Assembly: GCF_001295795.1 (NCBI RefSeq)
Contig: NZ_LJHY01000031.1
Coordinates: 1-64,000 of the forward strand
Reading direction: 5' to 3'
DNA: 64,000 nucleotides
Source: Novosphingobium sp. AAP83
GTDB taxonomy: Bacteria > Pseudomonadota > Alphaproteobacteria > Sphingomonadales > Sphingomonadaceae
Shown here one piece after another: positions 9,256-17,992 of the stretch (the first letter of the stretch is position 1; every line of letters begins with the position of its first letter). The position numbers and the translations under genes are program-made. The notes below the pieces were generated by a model that saw nothing but the letters and a program-made list of their open reading frames with translations, did no database searches and had not been told where the DNA came from.

Positions 9256-9677
9256 GCGGGGCAGGCAGTTGCCATGATCGTCGCGCCAAGCGTCGCGGGT
9301 TCGACCTTTTCATACAGGTCAGCCCGGTCGCTTGGCACGGCGTTGCGGGCAATCACTTTGCCATCGGCGGTGAAGTCGGTGGCGGCGGCAATCAGCATGC
9401 GCTGGCTGGCGCAATCATATTGGAACAGGACAATCTTGCGTCCAGCGTCGATTCCTGATGCACCGGTTTGATCAAATCCGGCCCAGACCTGCCGGACAGT
9501 GAACCGGCGATCGGCACTTGGCGGCAATTCCCGAACCGATTCGGGCCGCACCAGAACCTCGGTGCGATCCTCGGCCACCCCGATAAGTTTCCAGTCCGCA
9601 CTCCAGCCTCGTGCCATCGCCTCGCCGGAGAAGCCAAGGAGGGCAAAAGGGAGCAGCATTTTGCGGACGGTCATCAT
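9252..9677 (-). CDS. Exported protein of unknown function (surface-adhesin E-like)
   Basis: 141 residues. A signal peptide (MMTVRKMLLPFALLGFSGEA, cleavage near AMA-RG) precedes a small beta-rich domain with WKLIGVAEDRTEVLV and VWAGFDQTG, a pattern seen in short periplasmic proteins annotated as surface-adhesin protein E. There are two Cys residues, in DCASQR and ATACPA, which could form a disulfide. The start is set by GGAG about nine bases before the ATG at 9677; the upstream extension has no signal-peptide character. The function is unknown. Confidence 0.72.
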   Translation of the reverse strand: MMTVRKMLLPFALLGFSGEAMARGWSADWKLIGVAEDRTEVLVRPESVRELPPSADRRFTVRQVWAGFDQTGASGIDAGRKIVLFQYDCASQRMLIAAATDFTADGKVIARNAVPSDRADLYEKVEPATLGATIMATACPA

Positions 9678-9795
9678 CGGGTGGCTCCGGAACATTCGGG
9701 TAATGTTTCGATAACCATATCTGCAAACGGTGCGACTACGGGATTCTACGTGAGTCCCGCGATGTGACAGGCGCCTGGGCAAATCCTAACGCCGC

Positions 9796-10464
9796 CTATT
9801 CCGGCCTGCCCTTGAACCCTTGCGCAATCACATACCATTCGGACGAATCCTTGCGGCTGGACGGCGGCTTGGCATGCTTCACAGTCGTGAAGTTCTTTTT
9901 GAGGATCGTCAGCAGTTCCGCATCGGTCCCGCCTGCGAACACTTTGGCGACAAACCCTCCGCCCGGTGCCAGCGAGGTAATCGCAAAGTCCACCGCCGTT
10001 TCGACCAGGCCCATCGTGCGCAAATGATCGGTTTGCTTATGGCCCAAGGTATTGGCAGCCATATCGCAGACCACCAGATCAGGCGGACCATCCAGCGCCC
10101 CTTGCAGGGCTGCGGGCGCTTCATCGGCCATGAAGTCCATCTCTAAGATGACCACGCCCTCAATCGGCTCGGTCGGCAACAGATCAATGCCGACGATCTT
10201 GGCCGAGGGAGCCTTCTTGCGCACGACTTGCGCCCATCCGCCCGGCGCTATGCCCAGATCGACAACGCGTTTGGCATTGCGCAGCAGGCTGAACTTTTCG
10301 TCCAGTTCGATCAGCTTGAACGCCGCGCGGCTGCGCCATCCTTCGGCGCGGGCTTGCTTCACGTAAGGATCGTTGATCTGTCGCGTCAGCCAGCGCGACG
10401 AGGAGGCCGTGCGCTTCTTGGCGGTGCGCAAGCGCTCGTTCGGGTCTTTGCCGGATCGGCTCAT
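9796..10464 (-). CDS. rlmE: 23S rRNA (uridine-2552-2'-O)-methyltransferase
   Basis: 222 residues of the RrmJ/FtsJ family. The SAM-binding motif is VVDLGIAPGGWAQVV. The K-D-K-E catalytic tetrad is visible as RSRAAFKL, VVCDMAAN, VAKVFAGG and SSEWYVIAQGFK. It methylates U2552 in the A-loop of 23S rRNA in late 50S assembly. The ATG at 10464 overlaps the upstream Ppx/GppA stop by ATGA, so the two are coupled. The longer upstream reading is inside the Ppx/GppA gene and is rejected. Confidence 0.95.
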   Translation of the reverse strand: MSRSGKDPNERLRTAKKRTASSSRWLTRQINDPYVKQARAEGWRSRAAFKLIELDEKFSLLRNAKRVVDLGIAPGGWAQVVRKKAPSAKIVGIDLLPTEPIEGVVILEMDFMADEAPAALQGALDGPPDLVVCDMAANTLGHKQTDHLRTMGLVETAVDFAITSLAPGGGFVAKVFAGGTDAELLTILKKNFTTVKHAKPPSSRKDSSEWYVIAQGFKGRPE

Positions 10465-11774
10465 GCTACAAAATTCCGTTGTTGGGCGGGCGCGCGGGAA
10501 GGTTCGCCGCCGCTCGCCATAAGGCTGCGCAAGATGCCCTCGCGAATGCCGCGATCGGCAATGCCAAGGCGTTCGGCTGGCCAGATATCGAGGATCGATT
10601 CGAGGATGGCACACCCCGCCACCACAAGGTCGGAACGCTCGCGCCCGATGCAGGGTACGGCCACGCGTTCGGCATAGGACATCTTGGCAAGGCTTTGGCT
10701 GATCGCGCGCATCGAATCCGCAGGGACGATCAGGCCATCCACCGCCCGCCTGTCATAGTGCGGCAGTTCCAGATGCAGGCTGGCCAGCGTAGTCACGGTG
10801 CCGCTGGTGCCCAGCAGGCGAATCCGCTCTTGCGCCAGCGCCACTTCGCGCATCGGCGAAACCCGCACCGCAAAGTCGGCAAAGCCTTCGTCAACACAGC
10901 GGCGCATTTCGGCATAGGCCTCGGCACGCGCCTCGGGGTGATCGTCAATCGGGCCAATGCTTTCGGTCAGCGAGACGACGCCCCATGGTGCGGATTGCCA
11001 ATCAAGGATGCGCGGCACGGTTTCGCCCGTTTCGACCAGCACCATCTCGGTCGATCCGCCGCCGATATCAAAGATCATCGCGGGACCATCGCCCTGTTCC
11101 AGCAGGATGTGGCAGCCCAGCACAGCCAGCCGCGCTTCTTCTTGCGCGGTGATGATGTTCAGGTGGATGCCGGTTTCCTCGCGCACCCGCTCAATAAACG
11201 CAGCGCCATTGGTCGCGCGGCGGCAGGCCTCCGTCGCCACAGAGCGTGCCAGATGGACATTACGCTTGCGCAGCTTCTCGGCACAAACATGGAGCGCTGC
11301 CAGCGCGCGGTCCATCGCTTCGTCCGAAAGCCGTCCGGTCTGCGCCAGCCCTTCGCCAAGCCGCACCACGCGGCTAAATGCATCGATTACCACGAAGTGT
11401 TCGCCCGAAGGCCGCGCGATCAACAGGCGGCAATTGTTGGTGCCCAGATCAATCGCGGCATAGGCCTGTCGATGGTAGGGCAGGGGCTTTTGCCACAGCG
11501 CGACACGCTCAGGCACAATTACACCGGCACCGGTTTCTACGGCACGCACGGGCGCTTGCGCAGCCTCTGGCGATATGACCACCCTTGGCGGGGGCGGGCT
11601 GATCGTGCCAGCCGATGTGGGCGGGAGGCTGCTCCCGGCATTGTTGCGGCTCGGTCGGGACTTGCTTCGTCCCTTCTTCCGGCTGCCTTTGTTTTTGCCG
11701 GCCCTATGTTTTCCGGCTTTATGTTTGCCGGATTCCACGCCTTGCCCATTGGCTGGCGGAAGGTATTCCGCCAT
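10461..11774 (-). CDS. Ppx/GppA family phosphatase (exopolyphosphatase-like)
   Basis: 437 residues. The first about 90 residues are a Lys/Arg/Ser-rich, likely disordered leader. The ASKHA-type phosphatase domain begins at YAAIDLGTNNCRLL, with the second phosphate-binding motif MIFDIGGGSTEMVLV and RLLGTSGTVTTLASL. Members hydrolyse polyphosphate or pppGpp. Only the N-terminal phosphatase module is present, without the HD-like C-terminal domain of E. coli Ppx. It forms a two-gene operon with rlmE, a common alphaproteobacterial arrangement. Substrate preference cannot be decided here. Confidence 0.9.
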   Translation of the reverse strand: MAEYLPPANGQGVESGKHKAGKHRAGKNKGSRKKGRSKSRPSRNNAGSSLPPTSAGTISPPPPRVVISPEAAQAPVRAVETGAGVIVPERVALWQKPLPYHRQAYAAIDLGTNNCRLLIARPSGEHFVVIDAFSRVVRLGEGLAQTGRLSDEAMDRALAALHVCAEKLRKRNVHLARSVATEACRRATNGAAFIERVREETGIHLNIITAQEEARLAVLGCHILLEQGDGPAMIFDIGGGSTEMVLVETGETVPRILDWQSAPWGVVSLTESIGPIDDHPEARAEAYAEMRRCVDEGFADFAVRVSPMREVALAQERIRLLGTSGTVTTLASLHLELPHYDRRAVDGLIVPADSMRAISQSLAKMSYAERVAVPCIGRERSDLVVAGCAILESILDIWPAERLGIADRGIREGILRSLMASGGEPSRAPAQQRNFVA

Positions 11775-11934
11775 GATTCGAATTCACTTATGTTTTCCCG
11801 CGCTGCATGATGCCTGCCGGGTACTTGCCAGCAATGCTAACGACACAGTGCCTTGCCTGCAAGGCCAGCACCCCAAAAATGCCGTTTACCCTTCTTGACT
11901 CACAGTTTTTCGCCGCCTAATTGCGCACCCACAC

Positions 11935-12008
11935 TGCCCCGTCGTCTAACGGTAAGACTACGGTTTCTGATACCGTCTATCGAGGTTCGAATCCTTGCGG
12001 GGCATCCA
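11935..12008 (+). tRNA. tRNA-Gln (CTG anticodon)
   Basis: 74 bases with encoded CCA. The acceptor stem is TGCCCCG/CGGGGCA, the D stem GTCT/AGAC, the anticodon stem ACGGT/ACCGT with loop TTCTGAT (anticodon CTG), and the T arm contains TTCGAAT. The U1-A72 pair is typical for tRNA-Gln. No partner tRNA is adjacent. Confidence 0.95.
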
Positions 12009-12090
12009 TCTTCTTTTAAATTTTTGATAAATTGCGGCCAGTTGCTTGGCCCTCTTGCGCTTTTGCACTGATCGTCCGACTAATACGGGC

Positions 12091-12972
12091 ATGACAGAAG
12101 AAGAAAAGCAGCACGATCTGACCAAGCGCAAGTTCTATAAGGCCAAGCAGGAAGCGGGCTTTATAGACAGTCGGCCCAAATCCACTCCGCAGCAGCAGGA
12201 CCCGTCTTATCGGCTGGCATTTCGCGATACCGATTTCTTGTTACGTGAAGAATTGCGGCCTGTGCGGTTTCAGTTGGAACTGCTCAAGCCCGACATGTTG
12301 CTGGACGAGGCCGGGATCGGCTCAACCTTGGTGATCTATGGGTCAGCGCGGATCCCTTCGCCTGATGAGGCAGAGGTCGCACTGGCGGCTGCTGCGACGC
12401 CTGAGAAAAAGGCGGTGGCCGAGCGGCTCGCGGCCAAGGCGAAATACTATGAAGAAGCACGCAAGCTGGCCTATACAGCCAGCAGTTGTGGAATGATTGA
12501 GGACGGTCAGCGGCAGTTCGTGATCTGTTCGGGCGGCGGCCCTTCGATCATGGAGGCGGCCAACCGCGGCGCGCAAGAGGCAGGTGCCGAATCGATCGGC
12601 CTGAACATCGTGTTGCCTCATGAACAAGCGCCCAACAGCTATGTCACCCCACACCTGTCGTTCCAGTTCCACTACTTCGCGCTGCGCAAGATGCATTTCC
12701 TGCTGCGCGCCCGCGCGGTGGCGGTGTTCCCCGGCGGGTTCGGCACGTTCGATGAATTCTTTGAACTGCTCACGCTTGTCCAGACCGGCAAGATGAAGCC
12801 GATCCCGATCCTGCTGTTCGGCGGCGATTACTGGAACCGGGTGATCAACTTCGAGGCTCTGGCCGAGGAAGGCGTGATCAATTACGAGGATCTGGAACTG
12901 TTTACGCCGGTCGAGACTGCCGAAGAGGCGTGGGCACACATCGTCAAGTTCTACGATCTCGACTGTGGCTGA
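12091..12972 (+). CDS. LOG family protein (cytokinin-riboside phosphoribohydrolase-like)
   Basis: 293 residues. The family motif PGGFGTFDEFFE is present, along with a nucleotide-binding region VICSGGGPSIMEAANRGA and the LRKMHFLLRARA helix. LOG proteins hydrolyse nucleoside 5'-monophosphates to free base and ribose 5-phosphate; bacterial members are usually AMP or purine nucleosidases. An N-terminal extension of about 80 residues precedes the core, as in the larger TIGR00730-type subgroup. The ATG at 12091 is chosen because the upstream codons lie close to the tRNA. Confidence 0.88.
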   Translation: MTEEEKQHDLTKRKFYKAKQEAGFIDSRPKSTPQQQDPSYRLAFRDTDFLLREELRPVRFQLELLKPDMLLDEAGIGSTLVIYGSARIPSPDEAEVALAAAATPEKKAVAERLAAKAKYYEEARKLAYTASSCGMIEDGQRQFVICSGGGPSIMEAANRGAQEAGAESIGLNIVLPHEQAPNSYVTPHLSFQFHYFALRKMHFLLRARAVAVFPGGFGTFDEFFELLTLVQTGKMKPIPILLFGGDYWNRVINFEALAEEGVINYEDLELFTPVETAEEAWAHIVKFYDLDCG

Positions 12973-13492
12973 GGCCATTATCCGCACGCAGCGCCTGTTG
13001 CTGCGTCCCGTGCATGAGTCCGGGGATCTTGCGGCCATGCACACCATCATGAAGCAGTCGCGCGCGATGGCCTATTGGTCCACACCGCCGCATGCCAGCG
13101 AGGTTCAGACGCGCGAATGGCTGGCGAACATGGCGCAGATCGAACCTGCGCTGGGCGAGGATTTTATCGTTGAATTCGAAGGCCGTGTGATCGGCAAAGC
13201 GGGGTTCTACCGCTTCCCCGATATCGGCTATCTGTTGGACCCTGCGGTGTGGGGGCAGGGGATCGGGCGCGAGGCCGTGGAGGCCATCGTCGCACGCGGG
13301 TTTGCGGTGCATCACCTGCCGCGTATCACTGCCGATGTCGATCCGCGCAACAAGGCCTCGATGCGCTTGCTTGAAGGCTTGGCCTTTGCCGAAACGCACC
13401 GGCAGGCCCGCACATGGCTGGTCGGTGATATGTGGTGCGATAGCGTTTATTACGCGCTGACCCGCGAGGAGTGGGATCAGCGCACCGCGTGA
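12965..13492 (+). CDS. GNAT family N-acetyltransferase
   Basis: 175 residues from a GTG that overlaps the LOG gene by eight bases. The pattern follows ribosomal-protein-type acetyltransferases: IIRTQRLLLRPVHESD-like N-terminus, GYLLDPAVWGQGIGREAVEAI (acetyl-CoA pyrophosphate loop GQGIGRE) and NKASMRLLEGLAFAE. The acceptor is unknown. It is translationally coupled to the LOG gene and its 3' end overlaps the convergent thiD by 16 bases. Confidence 0.88.
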   Translation: MAEAIIRTQRLLLRPVHESGDLAAMHTIMKQSRAMAYWSTPPHASEVQTREWLANMAQIEPALGEDFIVEFEGRVIGKAGFYRFPDIGYLLDPAVWGQGIGREAVEAIVARGFAVHHLPRITADVDPRNKASMRLLEGLAFAETHRQARTWLVGDMWCDSVYYALTREEWDQRTA

Positions 13493-14223
13493 TGGCCAAG
13501 CGGACCATGGCCTGCGCCAAAGCCGGGCGCGGCCAGCAGGGCGGCGCGGACGAATTCGCGCGCATCCTCAACCGCCTCTTCCAGTGAAGCGCCAAGGCCG
13601 AGGAAGGTGGCAATCGCGCTCGACATCGTGCAGCCGGTGCCGTGGGTGTGGCGCGTTTTGATGCGCGGCGCGGTCCAGACCATTTCGGGCTGGCCGGGGA
13701 TCACCAGCCGGTCAATCACGTCGGCTCCCTCGGCATCGCCCCCCTTGGCGATATAGGTGATGCCGCGCGCCTGCATGGCCACATCGCCGCCCAGCGCCAA
13801 AAGTTCGGGCACATTGGGCGTGGTCAGCGTGGCCAGCGTCATTAGCCTTTCAAAAGCCGTGATAGTGGAGGCGTCAGCCAGCGCGGCACCGCTGGTGGCG
13901 ATCATCACGGGATCAAACACCACGGGCACAGACAGGCCCGCCAGCTTGTCGGCCACAACCCCCGCGATTTCAGGTGAGCCCAGCATCCCGATCTTCACCG
14001 CATCCACGCCGATATCCCGGATGCAGGCGTCAATCTGCGCGGCCACCATCGCCGGATCGACCGGCAGAACGGCATGGACGCCGGTCGTGTCCTGCGCGGT
14101 GAGGGCGCAGATCGCGGTCATCGCATAGCCGCCGAGCATGGTGATCGTCTTGATGTCGGCCTGAATACCGGCACCGCCGCTTGAATCAGAGCCGGCGATG
14201 GAAAGGATACGGGGAGGGTTCAT
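13477..14223 (-). CDS. thiD: Hydroxymethylpyrimidine/phosphomethylpyrimidine kinase
   Basis: 248 residues. The ribokinase-fold signature ILSIAGSDSSGGAGIQAD is at the N-terminus, DPVMIATSGAAL is the substrate region, and HTHGTGCTMSSAIATFL contains the catalytic DTxGxGC-like motif as HGTGC. ThiD phosphorylates hydroxymethylpyrimidine twice for thiamine synthesis. It stands alone and I see no thiamine riboswitch upstream; the 5' side carries the REP-like pair at 14250-14342. Confidence 0.93.
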   Translation of the reverse strand: MNPPRILSIAGSDSSGGAGIQADIKTITMLGGYAMTAICALTAQDTTGVHAVLPVDPAMVAAQIDACIRDIGVDAVKIGMLGSPEIAGVVADKLAGLSVPVVFDPVMIATSGAALADASTITAFERLMTLATLTTPNVPELLALGGDVAMQARGITYIAKGGDAEGADVIDRLVIPGQPEMVWTAPRIKTRHTHGTGCTMSSAIATFLGLGASLEEAVEDAREFVRAALLAAPGFGAGHGPLGHHAVR

Positions 14224-14249
14224 TGTTTCGGGTTAGGGCTGTGCGGATG

Positions 14250-14342
14250 CTTCGACAAGCTCAGCATGAGCGGGTCATTTATTGTTGCATCGCACACATT
14301 GCGCAGCTTCACACACACCGCTCATCCTGAGCTTGTCGAAGG
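14250..14342. repeat. REP-like inverted repeat pair
   Basis: Two inverted copies of the same element, CTTCGACAAGCTCAG-nATGAGCGG at 14250-14273 and its complement CCGCTCATCCTGAGC-TTGTCGAAG at 14319-14341, are separated by 45 bases. They differ at one base. The core TTCGACAAGCTCAGGATGAG is a dispersed palindromic element in many sphingomonad genomes (from memory). The pair can form a long hairpin between thiD and the DUF1272 gene and overlaps the 3' end of the latter. Confidence 0.85.
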
Positions 14343-14561
14343 ATGGAATTTGCGCACCACAGATGGCGGGTTCTTCGCGTGCAAGGCTTTGGCGCGGGTC
14401 GGGCGGTCCATCAGCTCGCCGCTGCAATTGGGGCAGCGATCATCCAGCGAGTCTGAACATTCGGCGCAAAAAGTGCATTCGAACGAACAGATGAATGCGC
14501 CGGGCGCTTCGGCAGGAAGATCGGTGCCGCAGCGTTCGCAATCAGGGCGCATTTCCAGCAT
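14322..14561 (-). CDS. DUF1272 domain-containing zinc-ribbon protein
   Basis: 79 residues. The first about 57 residues match DUF1272: [16 protein letters not shown], then ICSFECTFCAECSDSL and RCPNCSGELMDRP, with four Cys pairs suited to binding two zinc ions. The role is unknown. The ATG at 14561 shares a base with the glmM stop, so translation is coupled. The last residues (PSTSSG) and the stop codon are encoded by the REP-like repeat, which suggests that the repeat replaced or extended the original C-terminus. Confidence 0.85.
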   Translation of the reverse strand: MLEMRPDCERCGTDLPAEAPGAFICSFECTFCAECSDSLDDRCPNCSGELMDRPTRAKALHAKNPPSVVRKFHPSTSSG

Positions 14562-15898
14562 CAAGCTGCCTTTCGCACGGCGTTGCAGATTTCATCGACG
14601 ACTGCTTCGACTTCATCGGCATCATCGCCTTCGGCCATGACGCGGATGACGGGTTCAGTGCCCGATGGCCGGATAACAAGCCTGCCTTTGCCTGCAAGAC
14701 GCGCTTCAGCCGCAGCGATCACGTCCTTGACGCTTTGCGCCTCCAGTGGCTTTCCGCCTGCAAATCGCACGTTCTTGAGGATTTGTGGCACGGGATCGAA
14801 CTGGTGGAGCAATTCGCTGGCTGGTTTGCCCGATGATACCATCGCCGAAAGCACTTGCAGCGCGGCAACCGTGCCGTCGCCGGTGGTGGCATGATCGGTC
14901 AGGATCATGTGGCCCGATTGTTCGCCGCCCACGTTGAAGCCGCCCGAACGCATGCGCTCAAGCACGTAGCGATCACCCACAGAGGTGCGCTCCAGCGTCA
15001 ACCCCTGCGAGTTCAGATGGCGTTCGAGGCCAAGGTTGGACATCACCGTGGCCACCACGCCGCCGCCGCGCAATTCGCCGCGCGCATGCAATTGCGTGCC
15101 GATCAGCGCCATTATCTGGTCGCCGTCCACTGTCTGGCTCTTTTCATCGACCACGATCAGCCGGTCGGCATCGCCATCCAGCGCAATGCCGATATCGGCG
15201 CGGGTTTCGCGCACTTTGGCCTTGATCGCATCAAGATGGGTGGAACCGACATTGAGGTTGATGTTCTTGCCATTGGGCTCAACACCCATGGCAATCACTT
15301 CTGCGCCCAGTTCCCACAGCGCGGAAGGCGTTACGTGATAGGCCGCGCCATTGGCGCAATCGATCACGATGCGCAGCCCGTCCAGCCGCACATTATCGGG
15401 CAGGCTGGCCTTGACCGCGTGGATATAGCGGCCGCGTGCGTCTTCGATGCGGCGGGCGCGGCCCACTTGCGTGGCATCGGCCAGCACCATGTCCTGTTCC
15501 AGCATGGCTTCGATGGCGAGTTCCGCATCGTCGGAAAGCTTGAAGCCATCGGGGCCGAACAGTTTGATGCCGTTATCTTCAAACGGGTTGTGGCTGGCCG
15601 AGATCATCACGCCAAGATCCGCGCGCATCGAACGGGCGAGCATGGCGACGGCAGGCGTGGGCATCGGACCCAGCAGAACCACGTCCATTCCCACCGAAGT
15701 GAACCCTGCCACCATCGCGCTTTCCATCATGTAGCCTGAAAGGCGCGTGTCCTTGCCGATCACCACACGGTGGCGATGATCGCCACGCTGGAAATAGGTG
15801 CCAGCGGCCTGCCCCACCTTCATTGCGGTGGCGGCGGTCATGACGCCTGCATTGGTGCGGCCCCGGATGCCATCAGTGCCAAAAAACTTGCGTGCCAT
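14561..15898 (-). CDS. glmM: Phosphoglucosamine mutase
   Basis: 445 residues, exactly the usual length. [12 protein letters not shown] opens the protein; the active-site serine lies in [14 protein letters not shown]; the metal loop is DGDADR; and [12 protein letters not shown] binds the sugar phosphate. GlmM converts glucosamine 6-phosphate to glucosamine 1-phosphate for UDP-GlcNAc and thus peptidoglycan and lipid A. The start at MARKFFG is preferred over the MFSM start four codons upstream because of family length; the AGGGA site could serve either. Confidence 0.96.
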   Translation of the reverse strand: MARKFFGTDGIRGRTNAGVMTAATAMKVGQAAGTYFQRGDHRHRVVIGKDTRLSGYMMESAMVAGFTSVGMDVVLLGPMPTPAVAMLARSMRADLGVMISASHNPFEDNGIKLFGPDGFKLSDDAELAIEAMLEQDMVLADATQVGRARRIEDARGRYIHAVKASLPDNVRLDGLRIVIDCANGAAYHVTPSALWELGAEVIAMGVEPNGKNINLNVGSTHLDAIKAKVRETRADIGIALDGDADRLIVVDEKSQTVDGDQIMALIGTQLHARGELRGGGVVATVMSNLGLERHLNSQGLTLERTSVGDRYVLERMRSGGFNVGGEQSGHMILTDHATTGDGTVAALQVLSAMVSSGKPASELLHQFDPVPQILKNVRFAGGKPLEAQSVKDVIAAAEARLAGKGRLVIRPSGTEPVIRVMAEGDDADEVEAVVDEICNAVRKAA

Positions 15899-15983
15899 GG
15901 AAAACATTTTCCCTATTCCCAGCGCCACCTTTGGCGGCTTGCTGCATTGCTATGCTTGGATGTGTAGCTAATGTCACCTCAAC

Positions 15984-17264
15984 ATGACCTTACCGAATCC
16001 GGAAAAATCGTCCAACGTCTTGCCGCCCATCGCCCAAGTGCCGGCGATGTGGACGTTTATCGGCCTCGTTGGCGGGTTGCTTGGTGGCTTGGCGATTGCA
16101 TTTCTCGTGCCCCAGGCCTTGCCCATCGTGCAAACATGGGTCCAGCCCATCGGCGAAATGTGGCTGCGCGCCCTTCAGGCGACGATTGTGCCGCTGGTCG
16201 CCGCGCTCTTGTTCACCGGTGTAACGCAGACCGTTGCGATGGCCAGCGCGGGCGCAATGGCACGGCGCAGCCTTGGCATGTTCCTGGCCTTTCTGGCGTT
16301 TAGCGCGGGGATGGCCATTGTGGTTACGCCATTGCTGCTCTCGCTCTTCCCCGTTCCGGCAGAAGCGGGCGCGGCCTTGCGCATCAGCCTTGGCACAACA
16401 GAAGCCGGCCCGGTTCCGGGCGTTGCCGAATTCCTGCGGTCCATCGTGCCCACCAACGTGATCAATGCCGCCGCCAATGACCGGATGTTGCCGCTGATCC
16501 TGTTCATATCGGTGTTTGCGCTCGCGGTCGGACGGCTGGCAGGTCCGCAGCGCGAGGTGATGACGACATTCTTTGCCGCGCTTGCCTCGGCCATGCTGGT
16601 GGTGATCGGTTGGGTTCTGGCGCTAGCCCCTATCGGCGTATTCGCGCTGAGCATGGCGGTGGCAGCCACCAGCGGCACGGCCGCCATCGGCGCGCTGGCG
16701 CATTATGTCGGCATCGTGGTGCTGACCGGATCGGTCGTGCTGGTGGCAGGCTATGTCTTTGCCGTGGCCATTGCCCGCCAGCCTTTGGGAGCTTTCGCCC
16801 GCGCGATGCTGCCGGTGCAGACCATTGCCCTGTCCACCCAGTCATCGCTCGCCTCTTTGCCTGCCATGCTGGGCGCCTGCCGCGATCTGGGCGTGCGCGA
16901 GACGACGTCCGAATTCGTGATGCCGCTGGCCGTCGCCCTGTTCCGCGCCACCAGCCCTGCGATGAACCTTGCCGTGGCGATCTATGTCGCGCACCTCTAT
17001 GACGTCACACTGTCGCCCATGGTGTTGATTTCGGCTTGGACAGTGGCGATCTTGGTTTCGTTAAGCTCGGTCAGCCTGCCCGGATCGATCAGCTTCGTCG
17101 CCTCTGTCGGTCCGATTGCGATTGCGATGAATGCCCCGGTTGCGCCGCTGGCGCTGCTGGTCGCGGTTGAAGTGCTGCCCGACCTCATGCGCACGCTGGG
17201 CAACGTGACGATGGATGTGGCGGTCACCGCTGCGGTTGATCGCAAAGCTGCGCAAAGCGCCTGA
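15984..17264 (+). CDS. Dicarboxylate/amino acid:cation symporter (DAACS family)
   Basis: 426 residues with about eight membrane helices and re-entrant loops. Family landmarks include MWLRALQATIVPLVAALLF near the N-terminus, the serine-rich segment ALSTQSSLASLPAML (HP1 hairpin) and the NLAVAIYVAHLY helix with the Asn that binds cation and substrate. It resembles GltP/DctA sodium- or proton-coupled carriers; the exact substrate (glutamate, aspartate or C4-dicarboxylates) is not deducible. It stands alone, divergent from glmM. Confidence 0.88.
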   Translation: MTLPNPEKSSNVLPPIAQVPAMWTFIGLVGGLLGGLAIAFLVPQALPIVQTWVQPIGEMWLRALQATIVPLVAALLFTGVTQTVAMASAGAMARRSLGMFLAFLAFSAGMAIVVTPLLLSLFPVPAEAGAALRISLGTTEAGPVPGVAEFLRSIVPTNVINAAANDRMLPLILFISVFALAVGRLAGPQREVMTTFFAALASAMLVVIGWVLALAPIGVFALSMAVAATSGTAAIGALAHYVGIVVLTGSVVLVAGYVFAVAIARQPLGAFARAMLPVQTIALSTQSSLASLPAMLGACRDLGVRETTSEFVMPLAVALFRATSPAMNLAVAIYVAHLYDVTLSPMVLISAWTVAILVSLSSVSLPGSISFVASVGPIAIAMNAPVAPLALLVAVEVLPDLMRTLGNVTMDVAVTAAVDRKAAQSA

Positions 17265-17377
17265 CGCGCTGTCGATATCCAACGGAAATTCGATGTCTTT
17301 GGCTGCCGATTGCGGCACCGATGCGTGTTTCGCGCGTTGGCCAAGGATACGCAATTTCACAAGGACGTCGATCGCCC

Positions 17378-17992
17378 ATGGCCATTACCCTGCCCCCGCT
17401 GCCTTATGCCAATGATGCGCTAGAACCTGCGGTCTCCGCAGTCACGCTCAAAACGCACCACGGCAAGCATCACAAGGCCTATATCGATAAGACCAACGCG
17501 GCGATTGTAGATACCGATCAAGCAGATGCGAGCCTTGAACAGATCATCGCAGCCGCCGCAGCCAAAGGCGACAAAGGCCTGTTCAACAATGCCGCACAAA
17601 GCTGGAATCACGCCTTTTACTGGAACAGCCTAACACCAGGCATGTCAGAGCCCGCAGGCGACTTGGCCAGCGCCATTGCGGCATCATTCGGTTCGCTCAG
17701 TGCGCTCAAGGTGGAACTGCTGGCGCAAGGCACGGCGCATTTCGCGTCGGGTTGGGTGTGGCTACTGGCGCGGGGCCATAGCCTGAGTGTCGAGCAGAGC
17801 CATGACGCCGCAACCTTTGCCACAGGAGACGCCAAGCCGCTGCTGGTGATTGATCTGTGGGAGCACGCCTATTATCTCGATCACAAGAACCTGCGTCCGG
17901 ATTATCTCAAGGCCGTAATCGAGGGCCACCTCAACTGGGCGTTTGCCGCCGAAAACCTTGGCCGCGGCGGCACTTGGGCCTATCCCGCCTGA
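17378..17992 (+). CDS. sodB: Superoxide dismutase [Fe]
   Basis: 204 residues. The metal ligands are His27 in KTHHGKHHKAY, His in SWNHAFYWN, and Asp/His in IDLWEHAYYLDH. The Gln in NNAAQSWNH is at the position that distinguishes Fe-type enzymes (equivalent of Gln69). No signal peptide is present, so it is cytoplasmic. The ATG at 17378 gives the standard N-terminus AITLPPLPY. The 3' end overlaps the convergent AI-2E gene by 13 bases. Confidence 0.96.
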   Translation: MAITLPPLPYANDALEPAVSAVTLKTHHGKHHKAYIDKTNAAIVDTDQADASLEQIIAAAAAKGDKGLFNNAAQSWNHAFYWNSLTPGMSEPAGDLASAIAASFGSLSALKVELLAQGTAHFASGWVWLLARGHSLSVEQSHDAATFATGDAKPLLVIDLWEHAYYLDHKNLRPDYLKAVIEGHLNWAFAAENLGRGGTWAYPA

